Of a DNA stretch of 64,000 bases, positions 1-11,401 are shown one piece after another. Position 1 is the first letter of the stretch. Each line of letters opens with the position of its first letter. Below the pieces are notes generated by a model that was given only the letters and a program-made list of their open reading frames with translations, searched no databases and had not been told where the DNA came from. Origin of the DNA: Pyrocephalus nanus (lineage: Eukaryota; Chordata; Aves; Passeriformes; Tyrannidae); contig CM076259.1 of assembly GCA_038380795.1 (NCBI GenBank), forward strand, positions 80,077,224 through 80,141,223, written 5' to 3'. The position numbers and the translations under genes are program-made.

Positions 1-2414
1 GTTGTTGAGCAGTTACAGAGCAACCTCAATGATTGCAGTATTGCAGTGCATTAACTGTTAAACAAGTGATAAATGTTCATGTGCTCCATCTGTTTGCCCA
101 AATGTTCATGTAGTAGGCATTGGGATCCTCATCTTGGCTATGTTTCATGGGTGCTAAAATAATACAAACAAATTATACAAAGTAAAAGAAAATGCTGCTA
201 AGATTCTGTACCTCAAAAATTAATCTTCATTCACTACATATGTTCTTGAAATACCCATTATCTTCAGACTGCTGCTGACAATCTGGGAGGTCATATGGAG
301 TCCATCTTCCCCAAATACTCATCCCACTCCTCTCTCAGAGGTTCCCATCTATCCTGAGACTTTTAAATAATCACACAGCAGTTCCACACTGAACAGCTCA
401 GTGTTTTTAACCTGTCAATGGTGTAAGTTTCTATCTTTAAATGTAAACTAGCTATCAACTATATCTGTTTAACTGTATTTCTAGCAGATCAGTTGCATTT
501 GAAATGGTAGCATGAACCTTTTCCAGGCATACCTTACAAAGGAGATGATAATAATAATAATTTCCTTCTGACAGAGTCTTTATTTTATTTACATTTTAGG
601 CACAGTACCATAGGAAGGTGAACTACTCTGATCACTCCATGTGGATTAAAGCAAAATCCTGTTTGACTCATCAATTTGAATAAATACATTTTTTCAAATA
701 TGCAGCTCATTACTCAGCTAAAATGCTTCCTCCATGTTTTGATTTCATTGTGAGATTTAAAAAAAACTTAAAATCTTTCTTGTCAACTCCAAGCTTTCCT
801 TGAGGCTACCCTTGTCTATCACTAATCACAATTAGCGTTGCTTGTTTACTCAGTGACAAGCTAGCAGTTTAAAATAAGCTGTCACATAATTCTTGCTCCA
901 GAGTAAGCACAACAAAGCTAAAATAATCAGCCTGTTTCATCTCAGGCCCAAGCAGAGAGAAATTACTTCTTTTTGAAATCTGCAGTGCAGGTGGGAAATC
1001 AGGTAGAGTTCTGCTTTTTAGATGGTTTTTGCAGCACAGTGTCTCACAAGCTCTAAGATCCCTTCATGAATCTTTGTCATACAACAAAAAATCCGTTAAG
1101 AATTTAGCATGTGGAACTGAACTTGGAAATGAAGTGTATAAAGAAAAAAATTCTATTCAAAATCTTTGTAAATGTATTTTAGATGCCTGCATACCTAAAC
1201 TTCTCTAGACTGAGAACCTCATCAACTCTCTTTAGTCTGAGCCCACAGAAAATTTAAAAATTGGACTTCCTTTGCCTAAGTCACCATGGACATGCCTAGA
1301 TGGGATCTGAGAGTTCTTCTAAGACTCTAGTACCACAGGTGAGACAGTGTGAATAATAACCCAGAGTAGATCTGGATTCTTAGGTTTATTTAAGAACAAG
1401 TGAGATGGAGGTTTTTATGCTGCTCCCATGCACTTGCTGTCCCAAGAGTTCTGGTCATGAGATCTTGTCATCCCTTCTTGTCAGGGAGGTCGCTGCTGAT
1501 CTGGAACAGTTGGTCAGAAACTTGAGTTGGTTCATACTGTGCTGTTGCTCATCAAATCCAGCTTGAGTGTTAGGGGGCAATGACTCTGGGCATCCCCTGC
1601 ATTTGACTCCACGCAGCTCTAGTCTCCAGAAATTTACTCCACTGCTAGGGCACTTCCCCTTCTTTTCAGCCCCTGAAGTCCTGTTTTCCTAACATAATAT
1701 TCTATATGGGAAAGCACAATGCATGGTTAGTCTCCTAGCTGTTAATTTTGGTTCAAATCTCTTTACAAACCAGAGGTTTGGTTTACTCCTTGCTACTTTG
1801 GTTTACTCCAGGTATTATCAAAAACATGAAAACTCAGAATTTCAGTCTGAGACATCCCCTCAAACGCGCTTTCACCCCAATTATCTGCTGCCTACTTGCA
1901 TTCACAATTTGAGCTTCTTTTTTCTTTAACTTGTGTGCTCTCTTTCTATGAACTTGGGTGACATGTATCATGAGAGTAGCATCACCAACACTTAAGTATG
2001 AGGAGAACTGAATTTTCAGGAACAAATGAGGACTCCAATCATGTATCCATGTGGTTTACATTGGACTTAGAGTCTCTTGACTGCCCTGTGAAACCAAAGC
2101 TCATAATAACCTTGTAGCACATTCTAAAGATAACCAGCTAAACTCCCATCACATCTTCCTTACTGCTTGATTCCTGTTTTTCTCCACATTCAAATACCTT
2201 TTATTGATTTCTCCTACAGGCAACATTACAGTTAATGCATTATTGCTTGAGTTTGAAGACTTCTGCTGAATTTTTAGCAGTATTACAAACTTCCACTGGG
2301 ATTCCCCTGGCCCTCTGCAACCCAGTTTCACATTTGCCAAATTCATGCAATACTCTCTTCTGTTAAGTGAGTACAGTATTCATAAAGGAGGGAATTATAA
2401 AGGATGAAAACCAT
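1..2414. other. non-coding AT-rich stretch
   Basis: No gene, repeat family or RNA gene is recognised here. The stretch is AT-rich, with only short open frames of no protein-like character and a short ATA run near 547-560. If the candidate terminal exon at 2415-2733 is real, this would be downstream flanking sequence of a minus-strand gene. Confidence 0.55.
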
Positions 2415-2733
2415 GAGTATGCTTTAGGGTTTCCTTTTGAGCTTTATTGCAGTATTTTGAAGGAATATTTAGTGTATTTTATTGCTAGCCTGTTACAGAG
2501 AGTAACTGAGAACAATGTTAACAAGTAAACATGTTTAGAAGTGCATGCTTTCTTCAGGGAGGGCTTATAAAGCAGCTCGCTATGCTCAGATCCTCTCTTC
2601 CAGCTCCCCTGATATCTTTGTATCTTCAATGTGCTCCAAATACCATCTGCTGCTGCTTATGTGCCTCGTCACTGAAATATAAACTGAAATTCCTCCACAC
2701 TGGCAGAAGTGTGCACTGAAGAAATATCTTCCT
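2415..2733 (-). other. candidate minus-strand terminal exon with two poly(A) signals
   Basis: Read on the minus strand, a very good splice acceptor (pyrimidine tract ending CTTTTTCTCCAATAG) is followed by two bases, then 20 open codons ending in TGA at 2669-2671. The peptide includes EDISSVHTSASVEEFQ. About 190-220 bases further on are two AATAAA hexamers, at 2478-2483 and 2443-2448. Acceptor, short coding tail, untranslated region and poly(A) signals occur in the right order for a last exon. The peptide is not recognised, and each element is common by chance in AT-rich DNA. The cleavage end near 2415 is estimated. Confidence 0.2.
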
Positions 2734-5117
2734 CTATTGGAGAAAAAGAAAACCAGAACTGCATTACCATAGAATCTATGGGATGTAAAATATTCATGGT
2801 GACCTGTGAGGTTCTAGAAGTTCTTTTCTAAGCTTAGTAATGCAATTAACTCAGCACCCATTTTTTTGCTCTGGTTTAATTCACTGTTACAGCTTCCACA
2901 AACTGAGTGGAATAATTCTTAACGGGGGAAATTCAGTGTAATGAACACATTAACTGTTTTTCCTTAAGATTAAATACACTTTGTCTCATGGCCAGGCAGC
3001 ATGCTTTCTTTGTGGAAAGTTTCTGCACTCACATGCTGATGAGAACTTCCTCCACTCAGCAGACCAGAGGGCCAAGCAGCTTCTCTCCTTTGGGATCCAA
3101 GCACTCTAAGCCTATAGAGTTTGTGAAGCGTAAAATGCACAAAGTACAGTTAGATGTTGAGCTGAATCAAAGTGGAAGATTTCAGTTAGTTCAGTAAACA
3201 TTTTGCTTACTGTTAAGTGTTTTGATTTTGATTAAAAAGACCTAGAAGAAATCTTCTGGTGTTTTGGAAATGCAATTTTGAAACCATCTAGGTTATAAAA
3301 ACAACATTGAATAAGCGCAACGGGCCCTGGGGATGGTTTTCTGCTGCTGAAAGACATAACTTCTGTGACTAGTTGCACTAGCTACAATGGGGAAGGTGGT
3401 CCAGGACTGGGCTGGATTACTTCTGTCATCCTTCAGGTGCTGGAAGGTGTTGGTGCCTAATTGGTCAAGCATATGCCAAGGAGGCTGTTTACCCACTGAT
3501 GGCATAGAACATTTAAAATAAGTCTTACAAATTTAGCATAAGAAAATACTAAGTATTAATAATTACATATATAAGAGAAAGTGGGATTTTCTTTTCTGGT
3601 GTTCTCTTCTTGGGTTCTTGTTTATGATCTTTAAGCTTTCAGCTGTAATTTTATGAGATAAGACTACATTTTTTTATTGTAGCTATTTGTGCTGTTATTC
3701 AAAAACTGTGTATAAACACTTGAGTAAAACAGCAAAAAAGTGAAAATCAACAATAGAGAAATATGTACCAATGAAACTCTTTGTTCTTCTTATTTATGTA
3801 TCTACCAGCTTTTGTTTGGTTAATGAATGTGGGACATGTATAAGTTGATCTGAAAAGTGATACATTTCCCTTTTTGCTTATTTATCTGTAGAAATGTTTT
3901 AATCCAGTTTCACTGAGTGCTTGCTAAAACTTTTGTCAAAACTGCGTTTAGTGGATTGGATTTGGAATAGTACCCTCCCATACCTAAGGAATGTTACACT
4001 GATAAAATAATGCCAAGTCTTCTTATTTTATTTTCTATATCTTAATGTGAAATCGGCACTATAATTAGATAATTTGAAAATTTAATAGAACTTTCATCCT
4101 TGAATTAATATCACTTCTACGACTCTGAGCCAGGAGATGAAATAGAGAAAGGATGGTGTAAACTGCATAGAGTCACTGTATAATAACAGTTTTCAGTGTT
4201 CTTGTAATAGGGACTGTCTAAAAATTACATATTGCCTGGGGAGAATTCATCAGCTTGGTGTAAAAAATAATAAACCACATTATCATGATGCGTTCATGAA
4301 TTAAGTTAGAATCTCAAAAAGTATGGAAGTTCAGCAATTCTTCTAGGAAACTCAATTGCATTAGTAATTTCACCAAAATGAGGGCATGCAATAGGTCCCT
4401 CATTGCAGAATAATGGAACTGTCTTTAATAAAAAATAGAGGTTTGATTGTAGAGAAAGATGTTAGACTAATTGTTTTGGCTGTAATAAAGACAGATGCAG
4501 GATATTATGTATTTAAAAAGGACATTTTTACTCAGTAAAACATACATGTTGTACATGATATACACTGCAGCAGACTGATAGATTGCTGGGAAGACAGAAA
4601 GAATGTCAGTTTGCATTAACGCAATAGCACTGCTTCAAATGGCCCCTGCCAGTATAAACAAGGTAATATTCATGGCTTTCAATCTGCTGCATTTAAGCTA
4701 AAAAAAATCAATTTCTTCTTTTACATATATTAGCACAATTTCCTCTACAGTCAATGGGTCAAATTGCTCTTAAACACAGTAGCCCACCCCATCTATTTCA
4801 TTGTAGTGACAGCAGAATTTAGCCTGCTGGCTCATCTGATGAACTGACTTTCCTGCCACTTGCAGGCCAGATTGGCTGCCATGTCCATTAAACCTATGGC
4901 TGTTGCAGTTGTACAGTGCTCCATAATTCTTTTGAGCAATTAAGAAACAAAGGTGCTCCTGAAATTTAATTTGCTGTATAGGTTTTTTTTTTTTCTCAGT
5001 ATAATCAATCCCGAGGAGTGTAATTATCTTTAGAAGGGGCACTGAATAAAGGTACCATTTTAAAACATTCAACAAAGTATAGATTTGTGGCCTAAAATGT
5101 AGCTTGTGAAAGAATTA
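2734..5117. other. non-coding AT-rich stretch
   Basis: No recognised gene or repeat. A 31-base exon-like segment on the minus strand (3211-3241) has an acceptor ending TTTCTTCTAG and a GTAAGC donor. It is too short to support alone. A run of T lies at about 4982-4994. Confidence 0.5.

Positions 5118-5185
<68 letters not shown>
5118..5185. repeat. (ATCT)17 microsatellite
   Basis: An uninterrupted ATCT tetranucleotide array of 68 bases, 17 units (GATA on the other strand), flanked by unique AT-rich sequence. The purity implies recent slippage and probable length polymorphism between individuals. Confidence 0.98.
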
Positions 5186-6360
5186 CCCTTAGTATCTTAT
5201 GAAAATGCTGCTTGTCCTGTAGGAGTATACATTATTATGTTCTTGAAACTCGTTATTCATTAAAAACAAAGACATTATCATCACGAAACATTAAATAAAA
5301 GTCTTAAATTACAAAAAGCTACAAAACCTGCCATGCGAATGGAAGTAAATGTGTGTACACATCCAGTCATCAATTGCTACCAACAGTTGACTAGAATATA
5401 GACCAGAATAGGCCTTGGTAAAACAGAATTCAAGTTATAAAGATTCTAAAAGTGTAAGGTTGGTGTTTTCCTTCTGATCAAACTTTACAAATGGCTTTGA
5501 CAGTCTAAGAAAATTTTGTTTTTAAGGCATGGTAGTTCTTGATAAGTATGTATTGATTTGAAGAGTGAAGTAAGTAGATAAAGGGAAGAAAGTTATTCAG
5601 GGGTTACTGCACAGACTTCTGAATTACTTTTTCTGGACTGCAGTTCTGCTTAGGCTACCTATATGCCACAGCATCTAGAGAAGTCCTGAATTAATTTGAT
5701 AGTCATATGTGTAAGTAACTCATGTAGGTCTTTATTTTGAAAGAAATTGGATGTCTTGGGATGCACATAGGTAATGCTGAATTTTCCAAAGTACCTCAGC
5801 CACTAGCTTCATCCTTAGGACTCTAAACATCTCTAAAATGTAGTGAGAAATCTAGTCCCATTAAATTTAAATGATGCACAGGCTATATGTGCACTGGTAG
5901 TGCTCTCCTGATATGGAAATAACAATATTCTAATGCAGGTAAGTGCTCCAAGAGGAAATTCAGTAGGAATTGTAAAGTGATGCATATTATGTCAGCATCA
6001 GTACATTAAATTACCCTTTGAGTGAAACAAATTAAATTGGTCAAATTTTAGGTATACCAATCAAGCAGAATTACTTCTGAGAACTCTGCTGATGTAGCAT
6101 GTCAGTCACACACAATAACCCTTAGTACCCTGAAGTAACTTAATTATATCAATAGAAACCTATGCAGAGGACCAGCCCTTAGTTCTTAAATGACTTGTAA
6201 AATGAGATTTAATCTCTGAAGTCATGTAGGAACTTTTGGAAGGCTATATTTGTGTTTCTAAATACTTGCTTGCAAATACAACGTGTTCAGAAGGAGTTTT
6301 CAGAATAACTGCTTTCAGATTGTACGAGCTGTGCCTTCTCAATGCAACATTATGGTTGGG
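5186..6360. other. non-coding AT-rich stretch
   Basis: Nothing recognised: no protein-like open frame and no repeat family visible. Confidence 0.55.
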
Positions 6361-6445
6361 GATGTTGTGTCTATGTGCCCCTATAGTCCGAAGGCTAGGA
6401 CATCCTCTCGGGACAGGGGTTCGGGACCTCTCAGCTGAGAATTAA
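6361..6445 (+). other. GC-richer patch with tRNA-promoter-like boxes
   Basis: This is a compact CpG-containing patch in AT-rich surroundings. TAGTCCGAAGG at 6384-6394 fits the RNA polymerase III A box (TRGYNNARNNG) at 10 of 11 positions. GGTTCGGGACC at 6418-6428 fits the B box (GGTTCGANNCC) at 10 of 11. The 23-base gap between them is shorter than in a normal tRNA, and no acceptor-stem pairing was found, so this is not called a tRNA gene. It could be the decayed head of a tRNA-derived SINE, a tRNA pseudogene fragment, or chance. Confidence 0.25.
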
Positions 6446-7639
6446 GAATTAACTTGGAACACAAATCTACCATTTTAGTTTATTTATAGACCTTTCAGTA
6501 GAAGGTGGGCAGCATCCTACCAAGGTATGACTGTGTGGTTTACTTAGCTTCTTGTGTTCTTCTTTCTGGAGGTCTCTTAGTTAAAAGTCCTTGAGAAGCT
6601 GAAATTTGCAGTGCACACAGTGTACAGATATCAGATTTATCTGAGAAATATTGTCGTAATTTAATAGTGAGGTATCCACAGAGACCAGGAAGAGAAAATT
6701 AACTTTGGTGCTTGACTGTCTGTTTCAACTAGATATTATTTCACCAATTTACATGACAGTCTTAAAGGACAGAAAGCTTCTTTTAAGGAAAAAGAACGAA
6801 TCTATTGATGAGCAGAAAGGTCTTAGTGTCCTGCCAAGGTCTGACTGCATGAAACCTTGCTTATAGAGTGCCTTGATGTCCTTAAAGAAAAGTGCAATAA
6901 AATTGCAGGTTGTTGTTATGAAACGTACAGAGACTTATCCCCTCAAATTTTCCTCTAGCATTGTCTGTGACTATCACCTAATTTCCTGCTTGGCTTCCAT
7001 CCTCAGTTCTTTTAATATAATTACCTGTTGGCAAAACCACTTTGCACACTGGAAAAACAGACTTTGTCCAGAGAGTTACCAAGCATAAACACTCCTCATA
7101 TGTTACAGAAAATTGTTGATATTTTTAAATCTGTGGCAATATTTAAAAAATTAGGTCTTCATAGGAATATTATTCAGCCTATATGTAATTGACCTTGACC
7201 TTCTGTCAAATGCTTGTGCCTGTTCAACAAATTTATGGGTATACCTGGATTTTTGGTTTCTGAGATAGAAAAGCAAGATCCAAAATTCTCTGCTTTTAGC
7301 AGCTGAGAGGATTTAATACCTTACTGTGGCTGAGATACTGGAATGGTAGAAATGTTGTTTAATCTAAACACAATTTACAGTATTTACAAAACTTAATTTT
7401 TAAAGCAGTAATTGTCTTTATGTGCTCCTAAGCAAACTGAATGCAAACCCCTTTCCTTCCTGTTCTTTATACTAAACATCATTCAGTTGTGAAGTCATGA
7501 TGGGAAAAGTGTTTAATTTGCTTTAGAAATATCTAAAACACTTTCTGAGCTTGCGTTTCTGTGCTGCACAGATGCATGCAGGTACTTATTCTAACCCCTA
7601 CTGAGCGCTTAGAAGTCATCTTCATGTTACGATTTGTCT
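6446..7639. other. non-coding AT-rich stretch with a diverged direct repeat
   Basis: No gene recognised. A 19-base motif occurs twice on the plus strand, at 6515-6533 and 6829-6847 (17 of 19 identical, starting TCCT and ending TGACTG). The matched flank extends weakly on the left, where both copies are preceded by an AGAA..GGT segment. The copies are 314 bases apart. Confidence 0.45.
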
Positions 7640-7989
7640 GTAGCCAGCTGTTGCTCTGCCTCCTGACATTACTACACCGCCCTTGACCTTTCTTTTGCAA
7701 GCTTTGCTGTCGAGGACTGTGTGTGGTCTGTTCGGGATCCTTAGCTCAGCTTTGCGCTGCAGGCACAGCCACCCGATAACTGCCTGGGAGCTCTGCCTGC
7801 ACTGATGGCTGCCAACCCCCTCCCTACATCAGTCCTAACTGTGAGCATGGCCTGTTCACCTTGCCTGGGCATTTCAGCTGGAGAAAATTTGACTGCACAT
7901 TTCCTACAAATGTTGGAGAATAGTACATGCTTTACCCAGTATATTATGCAGTTTCACCTTTCTCTTGTTCTTTTGTCACTGAGTTGCAG
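7640..7989 (+). other. small CpG patch, ATG and splice donor: candidate first exon
   Basis: Between 7640 and 7800 CpG dinucleotides are denser than in the flanks (for example CCGCCC, GTCGAG, TTCGGG, TGCGCT, CCCGAT). An ATG at 7805 (G at +4) opens a frame that runs without a stop to a strong splice donor, TTGCAG|GTAAGA at 7989/7990. The peptide starts MAANPLPTSVLTVSMA and is not recognised. Promoter-like patch, start codon and donor in this order would fit a first coding exon on the plus strand. No TATA box or clear promoter element is seen, and a decayed retroelement is an alternative source of the CpGs. Confidence 0.2.
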
Positions 7990-10336
7990 GTAAGATGATC
8001 GTAATCACTGAAAATCCTGTGGTTTGTGCAGCATTATATTTTTTTTATAATGAGCCGTCATTATGATTTGGGAGAAGCTTGTTTTGCTTGAATGGTTTAT
8101 CAGAGGTTTGGTGTCTGTTAATTGGGTTTTTTGTTGTTGTTTGGTCATGGGTTTTTTTGTCCTTTATTAATTTTTATTTTCTGGTTTTTTTTGGATTCCA
8201 AAAGAAAGGCGTTTGTTTGTTTGTTGTTTTTTTGCTTAATACTTTAATTAAACTACAGTCTTATTCAAGCATGTCACTGTTGTTATTAAATAATAGAAAC
8301 AAATTGCCAGCTGCAGGACAAAAGTCGGGGACAAGTTTTGAAGGAAGCCATGCAGCATTATTGATGCAAACTTGTACTGATTTGCCACAAATACACTGCA
8401 GTATTTTGGTACTGGGAGGAAAAATTTAGGCCAAGGTAGATGGTGTAGGTGTGGAATGAAGATATCCAGGGGAAAAAGGTGTCTTTTGTGTGCAGCACTC
8501 TTTGTGTTTCTGTTTCTTCAGTGGGGTGACAAAATACAGCCCTGCAGATGTCAGATGATGTTCCTCTCACTCTCCTGGGAATAAATGTTCCTGATTCTTA
8601 GACTGAACTTTGTAAATCAAATGCTTTTGCCCTATACCACTCAGGGGTTTGCTGGGCCTGTTGTGAGGGGACATGGGTTTCTTCCAGTCTGTAAGGGCAT
8701 CTTGTGGGAGGGAGCTCCTGCATCACTGGACACATGTATTCACTACTACAAAGCTGGATCTCCATCAGATACTGCTGAGTTCAGTGGCTCCACATCTGGT
8801 TAATTGTGGTCAGAATGTTTTAATAAATCAATATCCACTTGTTTGTAAGAACAATTTAATGTTAATAGCAGGAATAAAGCACAAACAATAGAATAGTCTG
8901 AGGAACTGTGCTGCAAACTGGGTCACTGAAAAGATTCAGGCTGTAAATAGATATTTTGGAGTTGTTATTTGACACTCGGATCAGTTGCCAACAGCTTGCC
9001 TGGCTGAGTGCAACCCACAACATTTTGTGCAGCTCAACTCTTCATGCAGTCAGTTCCCAGGTTTCTCGATTCTTCTAATGACTCATTTAGGGAGCTCTGT
9101 GGGATATGCAGGGACTCCTCCAAATCTAAAGCTGTCTCCCCTTCCCTTTAGTGTTTCCTAGGAGATACATATCTTCTGACTTTTTTTTCCCCCCCGAGAT
9201 CAATGTAACATCCTTGGTCGTACAATACACAACTGATTTAACAGAGCAACACAAACCTGCTGTGACCGACTACTGAAAAATTCCACCTCTGTAAATGCCA
9301 ACCCAGATCACTAATTCTGTACTTGTCCCTGATTTTTGTGGCTTCAGTCAAAACACTGGAACCAGAATGATGACAACATTTACTCACTTGCAGATTTATG
9401 TTACTGCTTTGTGTGTTAAGAACCCTGAATAGTTTCTGTGACCTAAATATATTTGTTTGACATGTTTTACTATGATTTTCTAAGTTGGCCAACAAATGCC
9501 CCATGGACTCACTACTGTGAAGACAAAGTGTGCAGTGCTTTGCAAATGTCTAGAGATACATACATAGTTTTCTTTAAAAAAAGAAGTAATATTCCTCTGT
9601 GGCTTATTTTGCTTGTTGTCTCACACATTGCACAGCATGCTAACAATAAAAATATTTTGTATAAAACAAATAGTGTAGAGTTTAATATATTTAGAGGTAC
9701 TGTAGCTGTGATTAGAGGACTGAGGTATGTGATATGACTGATCTAAGCAGTCCATAGGTATGTCTGTTATTTCACCTTGCTGGATGATTTTATTTTCCTA
9801 ACAGACCAATATATTTCTAAAATAGGATTTTTAAAAATAAAAGGCAAGATTCACTGAATTTTATCTATTTTAATTTATTACTCTTTACTTGAATAATTCA
9901 GTGTGACATGCAGCTTCCAACTTGAATTTCAAAACCAGTTTCTATGTACATGATAATTCTTGGTAAGTGACTGAAGGGTTTGCATTTCTAAAGCATAATC
10001 TTCTAGTAGTGAAGAAGACAAAAAAAATTTCCTGACGCACACAGAAAAGGAAACAGAAGACTTAAGTTCTGGATAAGAATATATGTTTGTAGTCATAGAT
10101 TAGAGTTGAATCTATATTTATATTTTCTGTGTTTTCCTTCAATTTAAGTTAGTTAAATTAGATTTGAGGAGTGTCAAAAATGCATTGTGCAGTGTTTGCA
10201 CTTTTGTCTGTATTCAGCAAAGAAACCTGCTCCAATGAAAACCTGAGGCACAAAATTATTATCAATTACTATTTCTTTCTACAGTGCAGAAATCATTTTA
10301 ACTTTAAAGTGTGTCACAGGAATGCACTGGACACAT
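7990..10336. other. non-coding stretch, T-rich in part
   Basis: No gene recognised. From about 8126 to 8236 the plus strand is rich in T with scattered GTTT and GTTG units. The remainder is ordinary AT-rich unique sequence. Confidence 0.5.
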
Positions 10337-10401
10337 GGGAACAGAGGGAACAGAGTTTGGGAACAGAGTCCGGGAACAGAGTCCCTGCACTTTGCAGGGA
10401 C
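10337..10401. repeat. four GGGAACAGAG units plus a perfect hairpin
   Basis: The decamer GGGAACAGAG occurs at 10337, 10346, 10359 and 10372 (spacings 9, 13 and 13 bases). The last copy runs into a perfect inverted repeat: GTCCCTGCA at 10381-10389, a 3-base loop, and TGCAGGGAC at 10393-10401. The array lies at the edge of a somewhat GC-richer segment reaching to about 10900. No function is known to me for this arrangement. Confidence 0.85.
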
Positions 10402-11259
10402 TATCAGCACACTCAGCCCTCCTCTCTGCCACCTTGTCACTCCATTCCCGGGCCTAAAGGCCAGTGTCAGGTGGCACACTGGGAGGGAGTCACAGACAAG
10501 GAGATAGGTGTCCAAAGGAGCCCAATTCAGTGCTTTCTGCAGTCTTGTGTGGGATTCAGTCCCAGGGAATGTATGTGTGCACAGATACTGTGAGCCAGGG
10601 CTTCCCTGAAGTGGCTTGGTTCACAGTGTTTAGACCTTGTCCAAGTGCAGTTTGAGGACAAAGGTGAGGTTGCTTATGATTTTCAAGTGCCTGGAAATGT
10701 GGCAGGAGTTGCTGATGGATGTCTGTAGTCTGTGCTCACTGGAGTTTTGCAGCTGGAGTGCGCTGGGTCTGACGTGCCCCTGCTGCACCATGCTAGCTGT
10801 GCACAACTTACACAGCAAGTGGGAGCCTGGGCATAGCGTGTTGCCCTGAGGACTGTGGCTGTAGTGCTAGAGGTCTTTGCCATCCCTTCTGGTTCAGGAA
10901 GTTCAGACAAGTGAGATTTCTTAGTCCTGTGTGCATATGTATCTTCCTGATTTCATCTGATCAAGTTTTGACTATGGATGGAAAAAAGAGTTTCTTCTGA
11001 ATCACTGATTGAATTAGATTATGAATTTCTCATATAGGCCATTTGAAGAAAAAAATTAACATTATATCATAATAAAATAATTTGTCTTATAATGCAAATG
11101 GCTTGCCACTTGAGATTTGTAGCTAAATTGCATTTTCTACAATATCCTGCCATTGCTCCAAGAAAGAAAGTAGATAGAAAATAATAGCAAATCATACTGA
11201 CACTTTAAGTAGTACAGAGTAAAAAAAAAAGGAAAAAGCTCAACATTATTGTTTCTTAC
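10402..11259. other. unassigned stretch, first half GC-richer
   Basis: From 10402 to about 10900 the sequence is GC-richer than its surroundings, and several frames are open on both strands. None of the peptides is recognised, and the overlapping open frames probably just reflect fewer AT-rich stop codons. The rest is AT-rich. Confidence 0.45.
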
Positions 11260-11401
11260 CACTTCTCTTAATCTCTCATGAAGTTCGTTTGTATGACCTT
11301 TAGCTACTTTTACTTGATGATATATGGTGTAGTATTCTTGGGCAGAGAGTAAGTCAGTTAATCTTTCTGTCAGAGGGGTACTCTTGCAATTCACATGGTA
11401 G
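11260..11401 (-). other. candidate internal coding exon, minus strand
   Basis: On the minus strand an acceptor (TTTCTAATTCCAG) precedes 142 bases: one base plus 47 open codons. These end at a GTAAGA donor whose GT pairs with plus positions 11258-11259. The peptide has a helical, charged character (it includes SAQEYYTIYHQVKVAKG and HERLREV) and no low-complexity. It is not recognised. A 47-codon open stretch in a given frame is not rare by chance, so this is a lead rather than a gene call. Confidence 0.25.

Noticed and set aside
4770..5075. 101-codon minus-strand frame next to the ATCT array
   Set aside because: Crosses a T run and has no domain or splice support.
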